The position numbers and the translations under genes were made by a program. Of a stretch of 64,000 bases of DNA, positions 41,890 through 50,157 are shown piece after piece. Origin of the DNA: Tepidiforma sp. GTDB lineage: Bacteria; Chloroflexota; Dehalococcoidia; Tepidiformales; Tepidiformaceae. Where the stretch lies: NCBI RefSeq assembly GCF_026003995.1, contig NZ_BPIG01000002.1, positions 62,001-126,000 on the forward strand, in the 5' to 3' direction. The stretch's first letter is position 1; every line of letters begins with the position of its first letter. The notes under the pieces are model-generated. The model was not told the origin of the DNA and did not search any database. It was given only the letters and a program-made list of their open reading frames with translations.

Positions 41890-43233
41890 ATGGAGCCGAC
41901 CCACGCCGCCCTCCGCGAGGCCTTCCGCGCCCGCGGCCGCCAGCTCTGGCTCGTCGGCGGCGCCCTCCGCGACCGCCTCCTCGGCATCGCCTCGCACGAC
42001 ATCGACTACGCCACCGACGCCCTCCCCGACGAGGTCGAAGAGATCGCCCGGGGGCTCGGCGCCCGCGTCACCACCGTCGGCAAGCGGTTCGGGACCATCG
42101 GCGTCCTGCTCGAAGGCGAATGGGTGGAAATCACCACCTTCCGCGGCGACAGCTACGCCCCCGGCAGCCGCTGGCCGGATGTCACCTTCGGCCGCAGCAT
42201 CGAAGAAGACCTCGCCCGCCGCGATTTCACCATCACCGCCTTCGCCGAGAACGCCCACACCGGCGAGTGGCTCGACCTCTTCGGCGGCGAAGCCGACCTC
42301 CGCGCCGGCATCATTCGCGCCGTCGGCGAGCCGGCCGCACGGTTCCGCGAAGACCCCCTCCGCATCCTCCGCGGCGTCCGCTTCGTCAGCCAGCTCGGCT
42401 TCCGGCTCGACCCGGCCACCGCGGCCGGCATGCGCGAGACGGCCCACCTCATCGCCGCGCTCTCGCAGGAGCGCATCACGGCGGAGCTCGACAAGCTCCT
42501 GCAGGGGCGCGCCCCGGCCGCCGGCCTCGAAGCGCTCCGGGAGACGGGCGCGCTCCCCTTCGCGCTGCCGGAGCTGGCCGGCATGCCCGGCTGCGAACAG
42601 AACCGCTTCCACCGCTTCGACGTCTGGGGCCACACCCTCGCCACCGTCGACGCCATCGCCGTCGACCCGGAAAACCGCCGCATCCGCCGCTGGGCCGCCC
42701 TCCTCCACGACCTCGGCAAGCCGGCCGTCCGCCACACCAAGCCGAACGGCGAGTGGGGCTTCTACCGCCACGAAGTCGTCGGCGCCGAGCTGGCGGAGGC
42801 GCTGCTCGAGCGGCTCCGCTTCGGCCGCGCCGATGCCCACGTCGTCGTCCTCCTCGTCCGCCGCCACATGGAGCGTCCGGATCCGGCCGACCGCCGCGCC
42901 GTCCGCCGGTTCATGGCGAAGCTGGGCGGCCACTGGCGCGACCTCCTCGCCCTCAAGCGCGCCGACAACGCCAGCCACACCTACGACGACACCGCCTACC
43001 ACGACGCGCTCGAAGCCGCCTGCCTCCGCGCCGAGCAGGAGGAGGCCGAGGCGATACGCGCCGAAAGCCCGCTCAGCGGCGACGACCTCGTGCGGATGTT
43101 CGACCGGCCGCCGGGGCCGTGGATCGGCGTCATCAAGCGGCAGCTCGGCGCGATGGTGCTCGATGGCGAGCTGGCGCCCGGCGACCGCGCCGCTGCGGAG
43201 CGCATCGCCCGCCGCCTGATGGGGCGCGGCTGA
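41890..43233 (+). CDS. cca: CCA tRNA nucleotidyltransferase with HD domain
   Basis: 447 residues. The class-II nucleotidyltransferase head is present: LWLVGGALRDRLLG (GG..R motif), SHDIDYATDA (catalytic DxD), RRDFTITAFA, and REDPLRILRGVRF for NTP recognition. RRWAALLHDLGKPAVRH is the HD phosphohydrolase domain and RFMAKLGGHWRDLLALKRADN the tail. It adds or repairs the 3' CCA of tRNA. The tRNA-Pro gene in this window already encodes CCA, so at least part of its job may be repair. GACAAT occurs shortly before the ATG. Confidence 0.95.
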   Translation: MEPTHAALREAFRARGRQLWLVGGALRDRLLGIASHDIDYATDALPDEVEEIARGLGARVTTVGKRFGTIGVLLEGEWVEITTFRGDSYAPGSRWPDVTFGRSIEEDLARRDFTITAFAENAHTGEWLDLFGGEADLRAGIIRAVGEPAARFREDPLRILRGVRFVSQLGFRLDPATAAGMRETAHLIAALSQERITAELDKLLQGRAPAAGLEALRETGALPFALPELAGMPGCEQNRFHRFDVWGHTLATVDAIAVDPENRRIRRWAALLHDLGKPAVRHTKPNGEWGFYRHEVVGAELAEALLERLRFGRADAHVVVLLVRRHMERPDPADRRAVRRFMAKLGGHWRDLLALKRADNASHTYDDTAYHDALEAACLRAEQEEAEAIRAESPLSGDDLVRMFDRPPGPWIGVIKRQLGAMVLDGELAPGDRAAAERIARRLMGRG

Positions 43234-43236
43234 GCG

Positions 43237-43272
43237 CCCCTCCCCCGGCCATCCGCCCCTGTGGTAGCCTGC
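43237..43272 (+). repeat. 36-bp direct repeat, left copy (also hicBA promoter)
   Basis: A perfect 36-base repeat shared with 43808-43843. It begins CCCCTCCCCCGGCCATCC and ends CTGTGGTAGCCTGC. TAGCCT (43265-43270) with an upstream TG gives an extended -10 element 6 bases before the hicB ATG. Both copies follow directly after a TGA stop. Confidence 0.95.
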
Positions 43273-43276
43273 CGCC

Positions 43277-43579
43277 ATGCCCCCGGCCTTCACGGTGGTC
43301 CTCGCGCGCAGTGCCGATGGCTGGTACACCGCGGTCTGCCCCTCCCTGCCCGGGGCCGTCGCCGAAGGGCCGACCCGCGAGGCCGCCCTCGCAGACGCCG
43401 CCGCGGCCGCGAGCGCCTGGCTCGAAACCGCCGCCGCGCTCGGCCGCGCGCCGCTCGCCGAGACGCCCGAACTCGTCGCCGCAGCGGTCGCTGACGCGCT
43501 CCGCGACCTCGCCGCCGAGGGGGCGCCGCTCGTCGTCGAGACCGCCGTCATCGCCGCCCCCTCCGCGACCGCCGCGTGA
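43277..43579 (+). CDS. hicB: HicB-like antitoxin
   Basis: 100 residues. FTVVLARSADGWYTAVCPSLPGAVAEGPTREAALADA, read over two phrases, is the partial-RNase-H-fold signature of HicB proteins (E/D-xGW/Y..P.LPG..T.G.T..EA...). The C-terminal helical part (LAAEGAPLVVETAVIAAP) lacks an obvious DNA-binding motif. It overlaps the next gene by GTGA, the normal coupling of a toxin-antitoxin pair, here antitoxin first. HicB neutralises HicA and represses the operon. Confidence 0.88.
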   Translation: MPPAFTVVLARSADGWYTAVCPSLPGAVAEGPTREAALADAAAAASAWLETAAALGRAPLAETPELVAAAVADALRDLAAEGAPLVVETAVIAAPSATAA

Positions 43580-43803
43580 GCCGGCTCGCGGGGTTCTCCG
43601 CGCGCGACGTGGCGCGTGTCGCGGAGCAGCTGGGCTGGCGGCTGGACCGGCAGTCCGGCTCCTACCTCGTCTCCGTGCACGACGGCAAGGCCGTGACCCT
43701 CGTCATCCCCGCCCACCGCGAGCTGCGCCCGGGGACGCTGCGCGCGCTCATCCGGGCGACGGATCTGGATGTGGACCGCTTCCTCGAACTCGTCCGCGGC
43801 TGA
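43576..43803 (+). CDS. hicA: HicA-like mRNA interferase with altered active site
   Basis: 75 residues with a GTG start in the hicB stop overlap. The dsRBD-like HicA fold is recognisable: FSARDVARVAEQLGWRLDRQSGSYLVSVHDGKAVTLVIPAHRELRPGTLRALIRATDLDVDRFLEL, read over three phrases. In active HicA the residue after G-S is the catalytic His (GSH). Here it is Tyr (QSGSYLVSV). The VPxHxxLxxGTLRxILR helix is kept. The toxin may be inactive or use another His (SVHDGK, PAHREL). Confidence 0.85.
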   Translation: MSRLAGFSARDVARVAEQLGWRLDRQSGSYLVSVHDGKAVTLVIPAHRELRPGTLRALIRATDLDVDRFLELVRG

Positions 43804-43807
43804 GCGG

Positions 43808-43843
43808 CCCCTCCCCCGGCCATCCGCCCCTGTGGTAGCCTGC
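43808..43843 (+). repeat. 36-bp direct repeat, right copy (also amine oxidase promoter)
   Basis: Identical to 43237-43272. TAGCCT at 43836-43841 is 9 bases before the oxidase ATG. The two copies frame hicBA exactly, 571 bases apart. Confidence 0.95.
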
Positions 43844-43850
43844 GCGCCGC

Positions 43851-45278
43851 ATGAGCATCCCGCCCGAACGGCTCCGCGACCTCGCCGGCGACCCGGCGCC
43901 CGCCCCGGCGGCCAGCGAGCACGTCCTCGTCCTCGGCGCCGGCATGGCCGGGCTGGCCGCCGCCTACGAACTCCGCCGCCGCGGGTTCGCCGTCACCATC
44001 CTCGAAGCCCAGCCGCGCGTCGGCGGCCGCATCCAGACCTTCCGCGAGCCCTTCTCCGACGGCCTCTACGGCGAAGCCGGCGCCATGCGCATCCCCCGCG
44101 CGCACGACCTCGTCCTCCGCTACGTCGAGCGGTTCGGCCTCGAAACCGTCCCCTTCGTGATGGAGAACCCGCGCACCTACGTCGCCTTCGGCGGCGAGCG
44201 CATCCGCCGGGGCGAGTTCGATTCGGCCCGCCACGCCGGCGACTTCGAACTCCAGCCCGGCGAGACCGACCTACCAATCGGCCAGCGCTGGGAGCGGGAG
44301 ATCGCGCCCCTCCTCGCCACCATCGAGCGGCACGGCGCGCTCGGCTGGGAGGAAGTCGCGAGCGAATACGACCAGTACTCGCTCGCCGAGTTCCTCGAAT
44401 CCCGCGGCTGGTCGCAGGGCGCCATCGAGCTCTGGGGGCTCCTCACCCACATGGAGCCGTTCATGAACAGCGCGTTCCTCGAAGTGCTGCGCGAAGAGGC
44501 CGGCCGCTGGTTCACCGACGTCGTCACCATCCCCGGCGGGATGGACCGCCTGCCCCGCGCGTTCCTCGCCCCGCTCGGCGATGCTGTCCGCTACGGCATG
44601 CGCGTCATCGCCATCCACCAGTCGCAGGAGGGTGTGCAGGTCCGCTGCCGGACGGTCGCCGGCGAGCACACGTTCACCGCCGACCGCGCCGTCATCACGA
44701 TCCCGTTCTCGCTCCTCCGCCACATCGAAATCACGCCCGCGCTCAGCCGCGGCAAGCAGCGCGCCATCCGCACCCTCTCCTACGACGCGGCCACCAAGAT
44801 CTTCTTCCAGTGCCGCCGCCGCTTCTGGGAGGAGGACGACGGCATCGCCGGCGGCGGCTCGGTCACCGACCTGCCGGTGCGGACGATCTACTACCCGGCA
44901 GGCGGCGCGCCGGGCGGCCGGGGCATCCTCCTCGCCAGCTATACGTGGGCCGAGGACGCGCGCCGCTGGGGCACCCTCGCCCCCGATGAGCGGCTCGCCC
45001 AGGCGATCGAAAACGTGGAGGTCATCCACCCGGCCGTGCGGCAGGAGTTCGAACTCGGGGCCAGCAAGGTGTGGCACCAGGACGAGTTCGCCGGCGGCGC
45101 GTACGCCCTCTTCGAGCCCGGCCAGCAGACCCACCTCTACCGCCACATCATCGCGCCGGAAGGGCGGCTCCACTTCGCCGGCGAGCACGCCTCCCTCGCG
45201 CACGGCTGGATCCAGGGCGCCGTCGAATCCGGCCTCCGCTGCGTGGCGGAGATTCTCGAGCGCGCGCCGGCCCGCTAG
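43851..45278 (+). CDS. Flavin-containing amine oxidase
   Basis: 475 residues. The N-terminal dinucleotide-binding fold is VLVLGAGMAGLAAAYELRRRGFAVTILEA, read over two phrases, followed by VGGRIQTFREPF and YGEAGAMRIP, the amine-oxidase/L-amino-acid-oxidase signature. The C-terminal FAD contact is LHFAGEHASLAHGWIQGAVESG. VVTIPGGMDRLPRAF and VWHQDEFAGGAYALFEPGQ are also family-typical. It should oxidatively deaminate an amine or amino acid with FAD and O2, releasing H2O2 and ammonia. There is no signal peptide. Its stop overlaps that of the convergent gene (CTAG). Confidence 0.92.
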   Translation: MSIPPERLRDLAGDPAPAPAASEHVLVLGAGMAGLAAAYELRRRGFAVTILEAQPRVGGRIQTFREPFSDGLYGEAGAMRIPRAHDLVLRYVERFGLETVPFVMENPRTYVAFGGERIRRGEFDSARHAGDFELQPGETDLPIGQRWEREIAPLLATIERHGALGWEEVASEYDQYSLAEFLESRGWSQGAIELWGLLTHMEPFMNSAFLEVLREEAGRWFTDVVTIPGGMDRLPRAFLAPLGDAVRYGMRVIAIHQSQEGVQVRCRTVAGEHTFTADRAVITIPFSLLRHIEITPALSRGKQRAIRTLSYDAATKIFFQCRRRFWEEDDGIAGGGSVTDLPVRTIYYPAGGAPGGRGILLASYTWAEDARRWGTLAPDERLAQAIENVEVIHPAVRQEFELGASKVWHQDEFAGGAYALFEPGQQTHLYRHIIAPEGRLHFAGEHASLAHGWIQGAVESGLRCVAEILERAPAR

Positions 45279-45757
45279 GCCGCCGGCCCCTGCCCCTCCG
45301 AGCGGTCCCGTTCGTAGGCGCCGAGCAGCGAGAGCAGCAGGTCCTCCAGCCGGGCGCGCGTCCACTGGCCGTTCCGGCGCTCCGGCCCGGCGGCCACCGC
45401 CGCTCCCCGCGGCCCGGCCGTGCTCAGCGTCACCGCGATGTGCCAGCGCGGGCCGCCCATCCGCCGGCGCTCCACCAGCGCGAAGGTGAGCGTGTAATCG
45501 CGCGCGAGGCTGACGGTGAAGGCCGCCGGCTCCTCGCCCGGCGGCAGCGGGCTCACCTGCACCGGGAGCGCCGCCCCGTACACGGCGCGGATATCGGCCG
45601 CCGCTTCGGCTGCCCAGCCGTGGAGGGTGCGCAGCAGCGCCGCCTGCGAGGCCCGGTCGTGGGCGCCGGCGATGCCCCGCAGCGCCCGCCGCTCCGCCCA
45701 GGCGTCGCGCAGCTGTTCGACCCGCCGCCGGAAGGGCTCGAGCGTCAGCGCCGGCAC
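45275..45757 (-). CDS. Protein of unknown function
   Basis: 160 residues with a GTG start and GGGAGGCG just upstream. It is Arg-rich and helical at the N-terminus (LEPFRRRVEQLRDAWAERRALRG), with a central beta part (FTVSLARDYTLTFALVERRRMGG, RWHIAVTLST) and a C-terminal helix. I recognise no family. It follows glnB on the same strand, but a strong terminator lies between them, so it is probably separately transcribed. Confidence 0.6.
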   Translation of the reverse strand: MPALTLEPFRRRVEQLRDAWAERRALRGIAGAHDRASQAALLRTLHGWAAEAAADIRAVYGAALPVQVSPLPPGEEPAAFTVSLARDYTLTFALVERRRMGGPRWHIAVTLSTAGPRGAAVAAGPERRNGQWTRARLEDLLLSLLGAYERDRSEGQGPAA

Positions 45758-45875
45758 CGGGTCGCCTCCCCGCCCCGCATCCGCGTCAGATGGGCCTGCA
45801 TTGGCCCGATTGTGGCCGTCCGCCGTTTCGGCCGATTTGCGCGGATGTTACGGGCGCATTTCCCGGCCGGGCGCG

Positions 45876-45909
45876 AAAAACGGGGGCCGCGCAATGTGCG
45901 CGGCCCCCG
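45876..45909 (-). terminator. Rho-independent terminator after glnB
   Basis: On the reverse strand a perfect 13-bp stem (CGGGGGCCGCGCA/TGCGCGGCCCCCG, 45881-45909) with a 3-base loop is followed by TTTTT (45876-45880). It lies 22 bases past the glnB stop. This is the only hairpin in the window I see with a proper T-run. Confidence 0.88.
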
Positions 45910-45930
45910 CCGGGTCGATGCGCGCCAGGC

Positions 45931-46269
45931 TCAGACGGCGGCGGCGCCCCGCTCGTTCGTCCGCACCCGGATCACGTCGATGACATCGGAGACGAAGATC
46001 TTGCCGTCGCCGATTTCGCCGGTGCGGGCGTTCTCCACGATGGCGGTGATGACCTTCTGCAGGTCCTGGTCGTTCACCACGATGAGCACCCAGGCCTTGG
46101 AGAGGTACTCCACCTTATATTCGCGGCCGCGCCACTGCTCGGTGATGCCGCGCTGCTTGCCGTGGCCCTTCACCTCGGCCACGGTCATGCCGCCGTAGCC
46201 GAGCTCCTCGAGCGCCTCGCGCACGAAGGGCAGGCGCGAGGGGCGGATGATCGCATCGATGCGCTTCAT
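45931..46269 (-). CDS. glnB: Nitrogen regulatory protein P-II
   Basis: 112 residues starting MKRIDAIIRPSRLPFVREAL. The PII signatures are present: TVAEVKGHGKQRGITEQWRG with the T-loop Tyr in GREYKVEYLSK, and ARTGEIGDGKIFVSDV before VIRVRT. It senses ATP/ADP and 2-oxoglutarate and blocks the ammonium channel through the T-loop. Its place 80 bases after amt on the same strand is the usual amt-glnK arrangement, so it may act as GlnK. A terminator follows directly. Confidence 0.96.
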   Translation of the reverse strand: MKRIDAIIRPSRLPFVREALEELGYGGMTVAEVKGHGKQRGITEQWRGREYKVEYLSKAWVLIVVNDQDLQKVITAIVENARTGEIGDGKIFVSDVIDVIRVRTNERGAAAV

Positions 46270-46349
46270 GACATCTGCCTTCCTTCTCTCGTGGTCCCCG
46301 GGGCCGGGCCGGCCGGCCCCGGGGAGAGTCTATCCCGTTCGCGGATGCC

Positions 46350-47789
46350 CTAGGCGCCCGGGCTGAAGACGCCCTGCCCCGTCGGCCCGAAGTCCGGGTA
46401 CGAATCGAGGCCGTGCTCCAGCAGGTCGAGCCCCTTCTCTTCCTCCTCCGGCGGCACGCGGAGGCCGATCGTCATCTTGATGCCGAAGAAGAGGATGAAG
46501 GCCGTCACCACCACCCAGGCGATGATCGAGGCCGCGCCCACCAGCTGCGCCGCGAGCTGCTCGAAGCCGCCGCCGACCAGCAGGCCGTACTTCGACGGCT
46601 CCGCATAGCCAGCGCCTTCGATACCGGCCTGCGTCGAGAACAGGCCGACGGCGATGACGCCCCAGAGGCCGGCGGCCCCGTGCACCGGGAACGCGCCCAC
46701 CGGGTCATCGACGCGGATCACATCGAGCAGCAGCACCGCGCCGTACATCACGAGCGAGCCGATGGCGCCGATGACGACCGCCGCCCACGGGTCCACCGTC
46801 GCGCAGGGCGCCGTGATGGAGACGAGGCCGGCGAGGATGCCGTTGATGAGCAGGCCCGGGTCGTAGCGGGTGGTGAGGATCTTCGAGTAGAGGACGGCCG
46901 AGACGCCGCCCGCCGCCGCGGCCAGGGTCGTGTTCACCGCCACCTTCGCCGCCAGCTCCGCGCCGCCGCCGGTGAGCGCCAGCGTCGAGCCCGGGTTGAA
47001 GCCGTACCAGCCGAACCAGAGGATGAACATGCCGAGCGTGGCGATGCTGATGTTGTGGCCCGGGATGGCGTTCACCTGCTTGCCGGGGCCGTACTTGCCG
47101 AGCCGCGGCCCGAGCAGCGCCGCGCCCACCAGGCCGGCCCAGCCGCCGACCATATGGACCACGCCGGAGCCGGCGAAGTCGATGTAGCCGTTCGCGAGGA
47201 ACAGGTCGGCCGGGTCCTCCTTGAAGGCCGTCAGCCAGCCGTTCGCATCCCACGCCCAGTGGACTACCACCGGGTAGATGAAGCCCGTGATGACGACGGT
47301 GTAGACGAGGTAGGCGCTGAACTTCAGCCGCTCGGCGAGCGAACCGGCGACGATGGTGGCTGCCGCCGCCGCGAACGCGAACTGGAAGAACCAGCCGGCG
47401 AAGCCCTCGTACGTGTCGTAGAAGAAGTCGCCCCAGCCGATGAACCCGTTCGCCGAGCTGGACGTGCCGTAGGCGAACCCGTAGCCGACGGCCCAGAAGA
47501 GGAGGCCGCCGACGCAGGCGTCGATCATGTTCTTCATGAGGATGTTCGCGGTGTTCTTCGAGCGGACGAAGCCGCCGGTGAGCATCGCGAAGCCGGCCTG
47601 CATGAAGAACACGAGGAAGCCGGCCACGAGGAGCCAGGTCGTATCGAGCGCGGAGACCAGGTCGGCCACCGTCTCTTCGGTCGTCGGCTCCTGCGCGGCC
47701 GCCGCCGAGATGGCGGCCATGGCGAGGATGGCGCCGCCCAGGATCCCGAGCGGCCGGTGCAGTCTGCGCAGCCAGGTGCGCCTCTCCAT
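46350..47789 (-). CDS. amt: Ammonium transporter AmtB
   Basis: 479 residues from the ATG at 47789. An N-terminal signal peptide (LGILGGAILAMAAISAAAAQ) precedes 11 membrane helices. Key motifs: LLVAGFLVFFMQAGFAMLTGGFVRSKN (over two phrases), GSGVVHMVGGWAGLVGA with the first pore His, GHNISIATLGMFILWFGWYGFNPGS, and GAFPVHGAAGLWGVIAVGLF with the second pore His. It conducts ammonium across the membrane and forms an operon with glnB. The 350 bases upstream, shared with the divergent etf operon, contain TTTCATCCGGGTTTCG and ATGACGTTCATGTTTCC patches, but I see no certain sigma-54 site. Confidence 0.95.
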   Translation of the reverse strand: MERRTWLRRLHRPLGILGGAILAMAAISAAAAQEPTTEETVADLVSALDTTWLLVAGFLVFFMQAGFAMLTGGFVRSKNTANILMKNMIDACVGGLLFWAVGYGFAYGTSSSANGFIGWGDFFYDTYEGFAGWFFQFAFAAAAATIVAGSLAERLKFSAYLVYTVVITGFIYPVVVHWAWDANGWLTAFKEDPADLFLANGYIDFAGSGVVHMVGGWAGLVGAALLGPRLGKYGPGKQVNAIPGHNISIATLGMFILWFGWYGFNPGSTLALTGGGAELAAKVAVNTTLAAAAGGVSAVLYSKILTTRYDPGLLINGILAGLVSITAPCATVDPWAAVVIGAIGSLVMYGAVLLLDVIRVDDPVGAFPVHGAAGLWGVIAVGLFSTQAGIEGAGYAEPSKYGLLVGGGFEQLAAQLVGAASIIAWVVVTAFILFFGIKMTIGLRVPPEEEEKGLDLLEHGLDSYPDFGPTGQGVFSPGA

Positions 47790-48019
47790 GCGGATGAACC
47801 CCCGTTCGTTCCGGTGCCAGGCGGCACCGCTGAGATGCCGGCGCATGCAGCCCGGGGCCCCGCGGGCCGCAGCCGCCGGATGTGCGCAACGGTAGGAACG
47901 GGCAGTTTCCCGCCGATTTCATCCGGGTTTCGAACACATTGCCGGGCCATGACGTTCATGTTTCCCGGCCGCCCGCCGCGGCCCGCCCGCTGGCTGCCCG
48001 GCCAGCATTGGTGCGATAT

Positions 48020-48047
48020 TTCACAATCTTCCCCGGTGTGGTACATT
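48020..48047 (+). promoter_or_regulatory. Probable sigma-70-type promoter of etfBA
   Basis: TTCACA (48020-48025), a 16-base spacer and TACATT (48042-48047) preceded by TGTGG. It is the most A/T-rich patch in the 350-base amt/etf intergenic region. The predicted leader is about 85 bases. Confidence 0.5.
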
Positions 48048-48138
48048 GCTGCGGGTTTGCCCCAATTCACTGCAGGAATCGCCCCGGCCCGCACCCCCGC
48101 ACGAGGACCGGCAACGCGCAGGAGGCAAGGAACGCCGC

Positions 48139-48939
48139 GTGAACATCGTCGTTTGTGTCAAGCAAATCCCCGACCCCGAGACGCCGGCCGCATCGTTCAA
48201 AGTCGATGAAGCCGCCAAGAAGGTGATCCCCGCCCAGGGCATCGCGCCGGTCGTCAACCCGTACGACCCGCAGGCCACCGAGGCCGCCCTCCGGCTGAAG
48301 GAAGCCGCCGGCAGCGGCAAGGTCACCGTCATCAGCCTCGGCCCCGATTCCGCCCGCGACGCCATCAAGCACGCGCTCGCCATGGGCGCCGATGAGGGCG
48401 TCCTCATCACCGGGCCCGAGTTCGAGGACATCGACAACTTCCAGACCGCGAAGGCCCTCGCCGCCGCCATCCAGAAGCTCGGCGGCGCCGACCTCGTCCT
48501 CACCGGCCGCGCCGCCGCCGACTGGGACATGGGCGTCGTCCCGCTCGGCATCGCCCAGTACCTCGGCGTGCCCTGCGTCACCGTCGCCAAGGCGATCGAA
48601 AAGAACGGCGCCGGCCTCAAGGTCGAGCGCGTCCTCGAAGACGGCTTCCAGACGGTCGAAACGCCGCTGCCCGCCGTCGTCTCCGTCTCCAACGAGTTCG
48701 GCGAACCCCGCTACCCGCAGCTCCGCCAGATCATGCTCGCCGCCAAGAAGACCGTGCAGGTCTGGAGCGCGAACGACCTCGGCATCGCCGGCGAGATGGG
48801 CAAGGAGAACCGCGCCCTCGTCCTCGAAGCGCTCTACGTCCCGAAGGTCGAGAGCAACGTCGAGATCATCGAAGGCGATTCGCCCGAAGAGAAGGCCCGC
48901 AACCTCGCCCAGAAGCTCCGGGCCGCGAAGCTGATCTAA
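48139..48939 (+). CDS. etfB: Electron transfer flavoprotein beta subunit
   Basis: 266 residues with a GTG start and AGGAGG some 18 bases upstream plus AAGGAA nearer. It begins NIVVCVKQIPDPETPAASFKVDE and carries the ETF-beta AMP-site region: ADLVLTGRAAADWDMGVVPLGIAQYLGVPCVTV (over two phrases) and LPAVVSVSNEFGEPRYPQLRQIM. With EtfA it passes electrons from acyl-CoA and other flavin dehydrogenases to the quinone pool. It is followed 16 bases later by etfA. Confidence 0.95.
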   Translation: MNIVVCVKQIPDPETPAASFKVDEAAKKVIPAQGIAPVVNPYDPQATEAALRLKEAAGSGKVTVISLGPDSARDAIKHALAMGADEGVLITGPEFEDIDNFQTAKALAAAIQKLGGADLVLTGRAAADWDMGVVPLGIAQYLGVPCVTVAKAIEKNGAGLKVERVLEDGFQTVETPLPAVVSVSNEFGEPRYPQLRQIMLAAKKTVQVWSANDLGIAGEMGKENRALVLEALYVPKVESNVEIIEGDSPEEKARNLAQKLRAAKLI

Positions 48940-48955
48940 GGAGGAGCACCGAACC

Positions 48956-49918
48956 ATGGCAGGAATCCTGGTCATCGCAGAAGCCAACGAGGGGGCCCTC
49001 GCCCCCATCTCGGGCGAGCTCCTCGGCGCTGCCCGCAAGCTCGCCGGCGAAGGCGCCGGCAGCGTCACCGCCTTCATCGCCGGCAGCGACGCGCTCGGCA
49101 AGGAGCTCATCGCCCTCGGCGCCGATGCCGCCATCGCCGATACCAACCCCGCCCTCCAGGGCGCGCTCGCCGAGGTCTACCTCCCGGCCGTCCAGGCCGC
49201 CCTCCAGCAGTCCGGCGCCGATATCGTCCTCATGGGCCAGACGGCCCTCGGCCGCGACCTCGGCCCGATGCTCGCCTTCGCCCTCGGCACCGCCGTCTCC
49301 ATGGAGACGGTCGACCTGAAGTACACCGGCGGCAAGCTCATCGCTACCCGCGCCTGCTACGGCGGCAACGCCCGCGCCGAGGTCTCCTTCAAGAACGCGC
49401 CTGCCATCGCCACCGTGAAGGCGAAGTCGTTCGATGCCCTCGCGCCCGATGCCTCCCGCAGCGGCAGCGTGAGCACCATCGACGTCGCCGGCGAAGCCCG
49501 CGTCAAGGTCCTCGGCGTCCAGAAGGCCGAGAGCACCGGCATCCGGCTCGAAGATGCCCCGGTCGTCGTCTCCGGCGGCCGCGGCCTCGGCGACCCCTCC
49601 GGCTTCAAGATGCTCGAAGAGCTCGCCGCCCTGCTGAAGGGCGCCACCGGCGCCAGCCGCGCCGCCTGCGACCTCGGCTGGTATCCGCCCAGCCAGCAGG
49701 TCGGCCTCACCGGCAAGGTCGTCTCGCCGAACCTCTACATCGCCGTCGCCATCTCCGGCGCCAGCCAGCACATGGCAGGCATGGCCGGTTCGAAGAACAT
49801 CGTGGCCATCAACAAGGACCCCGATGCCAACATGGTGAAGGCCGCCAAGTACGCCATCATCGACGACTACAAGAAGGTCGTCCCGGCGCTCATCGAAGAG
49901 ATCAAGAAGCTCGGCTAG
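48956..49918 (+). CDS. etfA: Electron transfer flavoprotein alpha subunit
   Basis: 320 residues. AAGGAGGAG is 10-12 bases before the ATG. The C-terminal FAD domain has [49 protein letters not shown] and [31 protein letters not shown], all diagnostic. It binds FAD and pairs with EtfB. A very strong hairpin follows the gene. Confidence 0.96.
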   Translation: MAGILVIAEANEGALAPISGELLGAARKLAGEGAGSVTAFIAGSDALGKELIALGADAAIADTNPALQGALAEVYLPAVQAALQQSGADIVLMGQTALGRDLGPMLAFALGTAVSMETVDLKYTGGKLIATRACYGGNARAEVSFKNAPAIATVKAKSFDALAPDASRSGSVSTIDVAGEARVKVLGVQKAESTGIRLEDAPVVVSGGRGLGDPSGFKMLEELAALLKGATGASRAACDLGWYPPSQQVGLTGKVVSPNLYIAVAISGASQHMAGMAGSKNIVAINKDPDANMVKAAKYAIIDDYKKVVPALIEEIKKLG

Positions 49919-49949
49919 GCCGGCCTGCTTCGCCAGCACCCACACCGCC

Positions 49950-49979
49950 GCGGGGCGGGGGACCACTCCCCCGCCCCGC
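49950..49979 (+). terminator. GC hairpin after etfA
   Basis: A perfect 13-bp stem GCGGGGCGGGGGA/TCCCCCGCCCCGC (49950-49962 with 49967-49979) and loop CCAC, starting 32 bases after the etfA stop. No T-run follows. Confidence 0.6.
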
Positions 49980-50044
49980 GCTGCTGTCGGCCGCCCGCGC
50001 ACGCCGCCCTCCGCATCGCAATACGCCGATGGCCAAACGGGCCG

Positions 50045-50074
50045 TTCGGATATTCGCGCCGAACCCTGTACCAT
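50045..50074 (+). promoter_or_regulatory. Candidate promoter of the meaA-meaB operon
   Basis: TTCGGA (50045-50050), an 18-base spacer and TACCAT (50069-50074) preceded by TG. Leader of about 80 bases to the GTG at 50158. Confidence 0.3.
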
Positions 50075-50157
50075 ACGACGCAGATTCGCCGCCGCGGCGC
50101 CCTCCCCCCGCAGGCCGCCCGCGCCGGCGCCCCGAAACCCGAACCCGGAGGGGTGGC

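Noticed and set aside
47790-48019. Sigma-54 promoter for amt.
   Set aside because: No clear TGGCAC-N5-TTGCA spacing could be found on either strand.
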